From Bicyclus anynana (taxonomy: Eukaryota > Arthropoda > Insecta > Lepidoptera > Nymphalidae), in assembly GCF_947172395.1 (NCBI RefSeq), contig NC_069083.1, positions 7,348,501 to 7,412,500 on the forward strand: a stretch of 64,000 nucleotides of DNA. Reading direction: 5' to 3'. The notes beneath the pieces were generated by a model. That model saw only the letters and a list, made by a program, of their open reading frames with translations, was not told the origin of the DNA and did not search any database. Positions 26,301 through 38,300 of the stretch are shown here, piece by piece; the first letter of the stretch is position 1; each line of letters starts with the position of its first letter. A program made the translations under genes and the position numbers.

Positions 26301-29300
26301 ATTTAATCAGGTAATTAACCAATTCGAAATAACCGGTAACACAAATGTTATTGTTAAAATATGTATTGCTTGTTGAAGAACATAGTAGGTAGGTATTATA
26401 TCTTTACATAAATTTCGGTCCGACACCTCCAACTTTTCAGTTGTGTGCATTTTAAGAAATTAAATATTACTTGTCTCAAACGGTGAAGGAAGAACATCGT
26501 TAGGAAACCTGCATACCAGAGAATTTCCTTAATTCTATGCGTGTGTGAAGTCTGCCAATCCGCATGTAGTATATACTTATCTCTGTCGCCATGCCTGGTA
26601 AAATTAGCGTGACCTGCGCTTTAGGTTGAAAGAGAAGTTTGCCGAATCATGTTGATTTCAATATACCGTCATTATTATAAATAAACAATCAAACACTATA
26701 TAACAAATAAAATATATTCTAGAAACAATTTTTTTTTTATTTTTTACAAGTTAGCCCATGACTACAATCTCACCTGATGGTAAGTGATAATGCAATCTAA
26801 AATGGAAGCGGGCTAACGTGTTAGGAGGAGAAAAATCAACATCCCTTTCGGTTTCTACACGACATCGCACCGGAATGAAACGAAATCGCTTGGCGGTACG
26901 TCTTTGTCGGTAGGGTAGTAACTAACCACGGCCGAAGCCTCCCACCAGCTTATTTGTATAGTTATGCAAAGTTTCGTAGTCATAATAGAAAAAACTTTTT
27001 TGAATACAGCTATGTCGTTGAACGTCATTTCAAGATGCTGTTTTTATTAAAAGAGGAAATATATGATTGCAATTAAAAAAAGTTAAATACTCCATGATAA
27101 CTAAATCGATAATCCAAATGAATGAGTCGCTGGCACTAAGCTTACTGACGTCGCCGACTTAATGACGTCATGTCTAGTTTATTGCTTTTCACTTCTAAAA
27201 CAGACAAGTGACAAATCTTAAAAATGGAAAGTGTTTTTTTACTTATTTTATATTTTATACATTTTCAATCTTTTTCTCATAGCGAGTAAAAAAGATACAT
27301 TTATTTATTATTTAGGCGACAAAAGGTTTGATTTTCGCATGTGGAACCCTAAAATGGAATACCAAAAACAAAAGGAAATAAAGCAAGATTATGTGTTAGC
27401 TTTTAAATTTATTTGGTCATAAATTTTGGCACTATTTTACATTCATTATTCTAAAATCTCCTAATTTGTGTCCTCTACCGAATCTCCAAATGGGTTTTAT
27501 CTAGGTAGAATAATTATTATTATTTTGTTACTCGTAAATGTGAGTATTTTATTTTTAATTAATTTAGCAAATTTGGTGAGACCTAGACGAACAATCACTT
27601 AATATTATTCTTAAAGTTTATATTTAACTCAGCTCGATGGTTTTTATAGTAAAGTTCGAGATGCTTTACTAATTAATTGAATTAACTGGCAGCCCAGCAA
27701 TAAAATAAGTTTAAGTATTTTGAGTTAATCGCGTATTTACTGGACTGCCATGAATACGAACATTTGTCTACGAATAAATGTCCAACTAATAAAACCAATG
27801 TCAATTTTGTATATAAATTCGTTTATTATAACAAGTATTAATATCGGTTTGATAAAACTTATAAAAGCTTCTTTACGCATTCCGAAAATATAAAACAGCA
27901 GCAGCGCGAACGTCGCGGACACGTTGCGGACGTCGCGAGGACGTTGCGGACGTCGCGGGGACGTTGCAACGTCGCGACGTTAACTTAACGGTTCAGAGGC
28001 GCTTAAAGTTTATTTTTAACGGTGTTTTTTAGAATGGTTGCCACGTGGATTATATAGGGAAAAATATATAAAATTACGATATTATAGACGAATGAAGGTT
28101 TGGATTGGACGTTTGTTGCCTCCTATCTTCTAAAGTAACAATGATCCAGTCTTCATAGTTGCCTACCGGGCTGAGAGTGGTAGGACTAGGAGCATACGTA
28201 TTCCCGTGAATCGGGGGTGAAATATATCCTACATCCCTCACAATCACAAATAACGTGGCTTTTTATTGGTAAAAGAATTTTCGAAATCGGTTTAGTAGAT
28301 CCAGAGATTACCCCCTACAACCTCACTAACTCACAAATACAAACTTTATATTTTGTATATGTGAGTATCAAATTAAAAGTATATGTATGCCAAATGCAAC
28401 CAACAATTGCCAACAAAAAACAAGTAAAAATAATAATAATTTAACAAATCATGAACTGTGTACATGTTCTGAGTACTGTAGATCCTCTAGGTACCTACTT
28501 ACTAACTATACTTACTACTTATACCTAGTAAAGCAATATGACACTAATATTATAAACGCGAAAGCTTGTGTTTGCTCCTCCTTTGCGCTACGGCTATTGA
28601 AGAGATTAGGCTGAAGTTTGGAATGGAAATAGATTACATTCTGGATTACCACATAAGCTACTTTTTATCCCGGAAAAATCCATAATTCCCGCGGGATTTG
28701 TGAAAACTGAATACCACGCGGACGAAGTCACGGGTGGAATCACGCTAGTTGAAAATAATGGCAAAAAAAGTTATTTTATAGAACAATTATTTCTTAGCAA
28801 AGCTGTTTTTAACGATTATTATTTTTTTTTAATTTCCTAGGTAACTGAAGTTTTATACGAAAAAAGGTTTATTGAAAATAACCTTCAACATATTAACAAG
28901 TACGTACACTTATAACACCACCTGTTAACAATAATATGCATGAAATAATTATTCTTTAACAAATATAACGCAGCCTGTTAGAGGCTTCCGCAAATTAAAG
29001 AACAAGCACATTTATACATACTTATAAGTGCGAGTTATAATTAACATAATTTAACTTTTAATTTAACATTGCAAAAAAAAAATCTTAACCTATTATTTGA
29101 AAATGCCAGCCACACACGATCTAGTTTACCATCAAGTCTGCAGCGGAGTTCTACGCATCCATATGGGGTGTCAAAGTAAAAAAATATGTCGAAATCCGCA
29201 CAGCAGATGTGACGTTAAACTTGATCGTGTGTGACTTTCGCAAGAGTAACTACTGCGTTTTAATTTGCCGACTCTTCGTACAATTTGCTTTCCGAACCGG

Positions 29301-32300
29301 TGGTAGTGTCACTTAACGCGTCACAGATAACGAAAATGATCGCCTTAAAATATTCGACAGTGACTGTACAATGTATTAAACTCTTTCAAATAAACGAATA
29401 TGTATTCAACATGACTCGAATAGTGCACACACTACAAGTATTCAACAACGAGTATAATAGAAGTAGGTACGTGCAGCTGATAACGTTATCAGCCACATTG
29501 CTGCGTCAACATTATCTTGTTTGTTTTAACAAATTATAAACGGGTAAGTAGTTATTTAACGGTACTGTCAACACGAAAACAATTATTGGTTATTTGAACA
29601 ACTTGATTTGACTAAAGTGTTCTTTTATATTAGTATCGTGTTATATTATCTCCGCGAATTTCACATTGTTTACAGTGTGTGCCGGAAATTGTTCTACGGC
29701 ATTATATAATTTATTGAATACTAGCTGATGTAAGCGACTTTGTCCACGTGCATTTGATGTATTGTGCATTTCCTCAGCTATCTGGGAGGTACTCCTTATC
29801 TAAAACGCGGTTTTTAGTACGAGATATTTCCGCTAAAAAAGTTGTTAAATAACTTCGTTTATGTTCCTGAAAAAGTCTCATCAACATTGGTTACGCCGTT
29901 CCAGAGATATATCTTAATACACTTATTCCACAGGTACAATTAATTGATATACGTGTACATGGAAAAACCTCGCGGTTTCACCGTCTTAGTTCAAATTCCC
30001 GTGGGAATACGGGGATAAGTATAGCCTTTGTTACTCCCTGACAATGTAGCTTTCTGTTGATGAAAGCATTTTTAAATCGCTCCAGTAGTTTTTGAGTTAA
30101 TTCGTTATAATCAAGACTACGAATCTTTTCTCTTTGTAATATTAGTGTTGATAAAAATTTGAACTATGGCAATAGCAGCAGGCTATGCACTATGCACAGC
30201 GCTGATGTTCAGTTGCAACCTCGCACTTGCAAAGAATATATCTACGGAAAGAATAAAGTGAATATACTTAATAATAAGAAGTCAAATAAAACTGAGTTCA
30301 ATGTTACTTTATTGTTCGAGTACAAAACTAAAAACCCGGTGGTAATCTTTTGCGATAACACTACGTAACCGTGGAAATATTATTATTAAGCAATTAAAAT
30401 TAATGGCACTTTAAATAACTTTATTACACTTTTGCTGATTATGATAATTTTGGTTTGTATTTCAAGTCCATTGTAAACTGCAAAGTTTGTGAAGAGTGAC
30501 ATAGTAACTAAATTGAAGCAAAGACATTTTCAATAAAAAGTGATGCGATTCTACCGTATAGTAGCCACTAGCCATCATGAAAAGGAAAAGAGTTATTGCG
30601 AGTATGTATTTGGATGTGTGTGACGTTTAATACATAGTTAGAGCAGAGAAATTGAGAGGGGCGGAAGAGCGTCAGCCAAATCTATCTTTATTAAATATAC
30701 GTGAAACGACGAGATCTGTTAGAAATACCACTTTTTTATAGTCATAGTTGATGGTACAAGTATATAACCCATCTGATGTTAAAACACCATCGCTTGTAAT
30801 AAAGTTTCACACTCACAGTCCCGCTGACCGCCCGCGTGTTTGGAAAACGTCTCTCGGAAGCGCAATGATGAGCCGAGCGAAAAGAGTTAGACATCAGTCA
30901 GGTTTGAAACTATAAAGGAGTCTAAAGTTCGTAACCCGCCACGCTTACCAACCGCGCTAACGGTCACGGGTGTTTTTGAAACCAGTCTAAACAGAGACAC
31001 ACTTTGAAGGGAACAAGTCATATAATGTGGTATGACTGTAATTTTACCAACAAACATACATTTTAGACTGCTACTGCAATGCTGCTTGGTACGGACATGT
31101 GACGCGAAGGGATTAGTTAGGTATATTGCCAAAAAAAATATGAAATTGCAAGTAGAAGGACAAAACAAAAGGGGAAGGCCAAAAGGGAGATGGAGTGTGC
31201 GATAGAGGATGTATGTGTGTAAAAAGAGTAGATGAAAGGTTGACGAATAGTGAATGGAAATGTTGACATATTTTTCCGATCCCAATTAAGTGGGATAATG
31301 AAAAGGAGATGACTTCAATGCTGCTTGGCAGCAGAAATGAGGATTCTATTTAAACATCTCTACTTACTGGTCTACTGCTAAATAACAAGAAAAAGCTGTT
31401 CTGCTTGTTTTGCTTTCCTGTACCGTATCTATTATAATTTGATTTGAAGTACCCTCGCACTTATTGCTTGTGCGATAATCATTGAAATAATTTTCAGTGC
31501 CCAGTTATATCGTAATGTTATCGGCGTAGGTATATTAATGTGATCTTTCCTCGACCTTGCGGCGAACATTACGCCGCGATAAAGGAGCGCTTATTTGCAC
31601 ACTTCAAGCGTTTTAATTAAGCGTTTTAATCACTAGATGTGTATACGTGCACTAAGCACCATAGAATTACTTCAATACTGTACCCGATCACTATCGAACG
31701 ATGTGGTCTCGAGGTAATGTTCCATATACTTGTTTTATATTTATTTCTTCAGTCCATATACTCGATATTAAGAAAATTTAGTACCTACTGTAGTCAACTT
31801 CAAAAAGAGGCAATTTATATTGAGATATGCATGTATCTTTAAAATATATAGTATGTCTGTAGATATTTTTAGCATCAATAATCCCATAATTTATATAAAC
31901 AGTATGTCGTTGGGTTTTATTTGCAGTTCCCTGGTTTTCTGATTATATATATTATGATAAAAAGTGTATTGGGTATTTACATATTTACGACGCACTGTTT
32001 ATCATTATAGTGGGATCATGTTCGTGTCATTGCTTGCAATTTATGGTTTCGCTTGTAATATACTGTATGACGTTAATAATAAATCCAATATGGCTGCCAG
32101 ATAGTTGGTCCGAAACTGCTTCGACGTTTACTGCTCTGCCTAGTGTCTTCGGATCATGAAGTCTTGGGCTCAAATTCAAAGTCAACCAAAAACCGTATAT
32201 GTAAAGTACGCCTTATTGCCTCAAAAATAATTTGTAACTCTGCGTTCAAGTTTTTTGTTGGCCCTTTTCAGACTAATGAACGCTCATTGATTTAAATTTA

Positions 32301-35300
32301 AGTTTACTTTTAATATGGCTGCCAGATAAAAGTTGGTCTGGAACTGCTTCGTCGGTTACTGCTCTGGTTAGTATCTTCGGATAATGAAGTCTTGGGCTCA
32401 AATTCAAAGTCAACCAAAAACCGGCGCAGCGGAAGCAGCGTGGTGAGTCTATGCTCCAAATCCTCAGCTGGAGGGGATAGGAATCTTTACACAGAAAGTT
32501 AAATTGTCAGTGTCGCGTCTGCTGGTCCGGTTTACCTATGTACTTTTATTTACATACAATTAAGTAGACTCGGTAGAGGTACCTAGATGTCCTTCATAAT
32601 ATCAACTACCGTCATTTTCCCGGTAATCGTTCGATACAGTTAATGGAATGTAGTCCGTATAGAATATACCCATTACCCACTACGTCTATACAAAGGTGCT
32701 CTTGAAACCTCTTTTCAGTTTCAGGTAAGTCGTACCCCGGAAATATGACAACGTTATTTTCTTAGACCCAACTTTACCATGTAGGTTAAAGTTGCCTCAA
32801 TGTTTTATCCTCAACTAGCAGACGCCTGCGACATCGTATGCGTCAAAGTCAGGTTTTCACAAATCCCGCGGAACCATGTACTTTTTCAGAATAAAAGTAC
32901 CAAGTCTATAAGTTTCTCTATAACTTCCTCTATCGTCCAGTGAAAGTCTCGTTAAAATCGATTCAGGCGTTCCAGAGATTACCCCGGACAAACATAAAGA
33001 CAGACAAACAAAAATGTATAAGCTTATAATATAAGCTTATATATAAGCTTGATTATGTTTTAGTGTCATGTAAATAGCTATAAGCATTTGCAAAAACACA
33101 ATTATTTTGAAATCACAGATAATCACTTCCATTTAATTTATGTGTATCTATGGATGATAATATTGACTGTGTGTAGGAAACTTTACACTCAATTTAGTTT
33201 ATTGTATAATTTAATAACGGAGTAAGCGGACCCGGTCAAATTTGCTTTTGACTCATTCCCTGCCCCTAACCTATTCTACCCCTACCCTACCCTACTCCCA
33301 TCATACCCTTTGTAGTGATGTTGTGTGTAGCTTCCACAGAGAAAGAATTTTTAAATTGATTCAGTAGTTTCAGAGCTTATATCCAATGCAAACAGACAAA
33401 CAAACAATCAAATCGTTCCTCTATAATATTAATAGTATAGATAGTTTCAGCTGCAAAAGTAGCCAAAGTGTTGTTTTATCTGAGTATTCGTACGTACTAC
33501 TAGTCTGATCATAATTAATTTCAACACTTTAGATAACATTTTGTTTATTTAAAGTTCTCTATCTTTATCAAAACAATTTAATAATACCTACCATGTTGAA
33601 CATGTAACATGTCGGGTACACTTATCTGCGAATTTATTTAGCTTAGTATACATTTTTAGTTTAAATACAGAAAGAACCTTACATGTTAGTATCAACTAAT
33701 ACTTTCCAGGCAGATAAAATAAAAATTACTATGACAGACGGACTGACTAATAAGGGTTCAGTTATTGTACTCAGACGTACGGAACCCATTAGTCATGTCT
33801 TCTTGAATATCGCCAAAGTTTTCGCTCAAAGTAAGCGAGAAACTTTTGCTAGAAGTGTGTACGAAATACAGCGGGCAGGGATCGAACTCAGAACCTCACG
33901 AAGTCGATAAAAGTTACAGAGTGCCTCAAGAGTACGAGTATTTAGAAAAAAGAAGAAACTGGAGATGTAGAAAGTGATTTAGCTGCACCATTCCACAGCC
34001 AGGACTCCAATCTCCAGTTCTCTGTTAGGGTAGTATAGAAGAGGGTACAGGACAAGTTTTCAGATTGCTTCGATTGCCTACCCAAAAATATTGTCAACCA
34101 CTCTAGAACCATTTTGTTTATATAGTAACTGAACGCAGTAAAAATGTCACATTCTGATTGAAACTAAAACTATTTGAAGGCTTTCTGACAGACTCCAACT
34201 TCAAAACTGAAACATTCCACTTTTATCGTATCAAGAGGTCAGAGTTTGCGCGTACTTCGAGGGTAACCTTAAAAAGTATGCCTTTTTGCCTCAAAATTAT
34301 TTTGTAACTCTGCGTCCAAGTTTTTCGTCGGCCCTTTTCAGACTAAGGAATGCTTATTGATTTAAATTTAAGTTTACTTTTCGCCATTCTTGTATAAAAA
34401 TATAAAAATAATTATTGCAATTGTATTGACTCCTTTTTGACAGACCCCAAATTCAAAACTCACATTCCACTTTATTCTTACCCAGTGGTCAGAGTTTATT
34501 GCGCTTACTTCGAGGGAATTTTTAAAAAGTTCGCCATATAATTCCGTATTGTAACTCTGTGTCCAAGTTTTTTTGTTTACCCTTTTCAGACTAAGGAACG
34601 CTCATAGCTTGAATTTGAAGTTTACGGCTTTACTTTTTTAAAAATGTAAATAAAATAATAGCAAATGTATTGACGATTCAAAATGTGTAAATGTACGTAT
34701 TGGGATACGTAAACGTAATAAATAAAGTTTGAGTTTTTGTTTTGTTTGTCCTAGATTGCGGTCGGCCGAAGCACCAGGGACCACACTATCGACGTGGACC
34801 TGAGTCTCGAAGGCCCGGCGGCGAAGGTTTCAAGGAAGCAGGCCACAATCCGGCTCAGAAACAGCGGTGATTTCTTCATGTCTTCGGAGGGCAAGCGACC
34901 AATATTCATTGACGGGCGACCTGTGCTTCAAGGGAACAAAGTTAAACTGAATCACAACAGTGTTATTGAGGTAAACAGTTAATTCTTTTTAGACAAAACA
35001 AACGTATTTTAATCGTCAAATGAGATGTTCCAAAATTCGATTGTTTGGTTTTAACTATTATAGGGATATCTATTTAATTTAAAATTTATACCTACACTAT
35101 TTTATTCCTTATTTTGTTGCCATTTTAGGGGAGCTTTATTATGTCTCTTTCATATACTCGTAAGTGTAGGTCCTTATTGGTAAAAAAAACTCTATTGATT
35201 GATTTTCATAGTCTTCTTTTGATGCCAATTTTTAATCACTAAGAAAGTTTTACTATGCAAAAAAAATCGCATGGTGCCAGGCCCGGTCGGTTCTACATGG

Positions 35301-38300
35301 TAAATGGATCTAAACTATCAAACCAAGTTCACAAAGTGTTTCCCAAGTCATAATTAGCGTTGTCCTGATAGAAACTTATATCTGATAGATACTTTTTCTG
35401 GCAAACGCCAGTTCTTTCTGGCCAACAGAACGCTTTGAGCAAGATCGTTTTTGCACAATTTAGTCGCACCGTGACCCACTTCTCGAGCCCAGTCACTATC
35501 CGTTTAAGATATGGGTCAATTTCATTCAGTTTCGCTAATGCTTTGAAGATGGATTTTTTGACGTTTTTGATGTAGCATCGAAATATAATTTTATTAAATG
35601 TGACGAATTTTCTTTTATTTGACATCCATTTTTAACAACTTGTATATCAAAACCGAGTAAACCAAATAAAAAACGGCTAATTAATTGCCGTGTATAGCTT
35701 GGCAACTTCGTTCGTAACACTCCCGATAGTGCGAACGGGCCGGGGGGCGTGTAGCGATGAATGAAAACCATACGATTTATGTACCTCACTGTCCCGGACG
35801 CACGATTTCACACCCGAGTAGTCTTTCCCCCCGTCGCCCGCATATCATGGTAGTGTTATCAGCGAACTTGCCTATTGACTTATGGTAGCTTAAATTCGAT
35901 TTATAGGTTAGTAAGATATACCTACTTTTGTAATAAATTGTAATTTATCCATTATTTATCTGAATCTATTTTTATAAAAATCCGATAAATATATTAACAA
36001 ATATACGAAGATAGGAGGACCCAATCGGTAGTAATCAATGCATTATGCAGATAACATTTTTTTCGACACTGAATTGGATTTTATTATTAGTATTGTTAAA
36101 TACATTGGCTAGTTGCTCCAGTGGCTAGCACAAGTAGCTTGAGTTCACGAGTAATGGGCATGTAGTTATGTGACACGATTCTCTATCTACTAACGCTAAC
36201 CCTTAAAAATTAAAAAAAAAATTGTTTGCTATCGATAGGTCACGTGATCAACATGTCGATCGGATCTGTCATTCCCAAACTCTTTGTTACTTTTCGAAGC
36301 GTTTGTACAAAGAGAATCGACATGCCACGTGGCTACAGGCCCTAGTTAGATTCGAGCTATGTATCTAATACCGAGCAATTCCTTCTTCTGAGAAGTGTTC
36401 AGTAAATATTCTCAGCCTAGAGTTAAGAATGACGTGGTCTGCGAGACACAGGGGTATAACACATACCCCTGTGTCTAGCAGACCACGTTAGTACTGATCA
36501 TTGTCATTAGAAGTCTAAGCCCGTCGACCCGCTTGGAGAAGCATTTTTTTTATTCTTTACAAGTTAGCCCTTAACTACAATCTCACTTGATGGTAAGTGA
36601 TGATGCAATCTAAGATGGAAGCGGGCTAACTTGTTAGCAGGAGGATGAAAAATCCACACCCCTTTCGGTTTCTACACGACATTGTACCAGAACTCTAAAT
36701 CGCTTGGTTTACATCTTTGCCGGTAGGGTGGTAACAAGCAACGGTCCAAGCCTGGAGACCAATTAACAAAACCTAAATCGGCCCAGCCGGGATCGAACCC
36801 AGGACCTCCGTCTTGTAAATCCACCACGCATACCACGGAGCCACAGAGCCGGCGAAAAAGAGCATGGCGGGTCTAAGCTCCATATTCTTTATGAAGACGG
36901 TCTGGCTGCCATTATTAAGACTGATAATGATGATTTCATACCTGTTTAATTTAAATATTACTTGTTTGTGCTCTTCAGCTCTCGTAGTGTAAGAGCCCAC
37001 ACCTTCACCAACCGACACATTTTCAAAGAATATCAAATAATATCATTTAAAAACACAACGAACCAACACAATGAATGCAATAGAGTACACACTAGGCCAA
37101 AACTTAATTGAATTTACGTCAATTTGCAAAAAAAAAACATAATTAATAAACATGAGCGAATATAATTGAATATCATTATGTGTGTATGTTTAATAAGGAA
37201 TTAAGTTTACACCACGTCATGGCATGCATAATTGTTTAATTCTTTTTGATTAAATACGCTACTTTTGTCGGTAAGAAAATAAGTCGTATGGCACGTTCTT
37301 CGCAAGTCTAGATGTACTGAGTGTGAGCTGTTATCTTCATTTTACTAACTATAGATCGTTCATAACACTCCCGATGGACCGCGCGGGCGGGGGCGTGTAG
37401 CGATGAATGAAAAACCCACGACTGATGCACCTCACTTCCCCGCACGCACGATTTCACAATCGCGCCGTCTTTCCCCCCGTCGCCCGCATATCATGGAAGT
37501 GTCATCAACTAACTCGCCAGACTTTAGTCGACGCAAACAGTACAGTATCACTCGCGTAGATCCCGTTCCCGTGAGAACACGGGGATAAAATACAGCCTAT
37601 GACACTCATAAATAACATGGCTTTGTTGTAGTAAAAGAATTTTTAAAATAGGTTACGACATCCAGCAAGAGATTATCTACCCTCTAAGAACGACTACTAC
37701 TTGATCTCTTTCTTCAATTTGTTTTGGCTTAGTGACAGCGAATTAACGCAAAAGAAACATACTAAGTACATTCTTTTGAATTCAAAGATGGCCTAATTGC
37801 ATATTTTAACTTTTACCCTAGTTACGTAGTACTACAGAAATAATAAAAAATACTCGTACAACATTATTTAATTGCTGTCGTACGGTTTTTAAGTATCTAA
37901 CAAAAGGAGTTCTTGTATATAAAGTGCAATAATTTGTTAAATAAGATTTTTTTTTAAAAGTAAGTGTAAATGAACCGCCAGAAAGTAATTTATTAAAAAC
38001 CTTTTCTTAAAATATGCTTATAAACAACTGAAACACCATCCAAATCCGTTCAGTAGATTTTGAAAATACAAACATATGGGTCAGTTTTTACTTTTGAACT
38101 AGGAAAATCTAAGCTTGATAAAATTTCAATTTAATTATACCTAGTGCGATTTATTATTACATACGAGTATGTATAGCCAACAAATAAGTTAGCGAAGCGC
38201 TTATTTAGTATCAAATAAAAATAAGTAGCAAGTTATCTGCATAACAGGTTTTGTTTGTCTGAGAAGTTTTTCCATTACTATGTACAAGTATGTAGAACCT

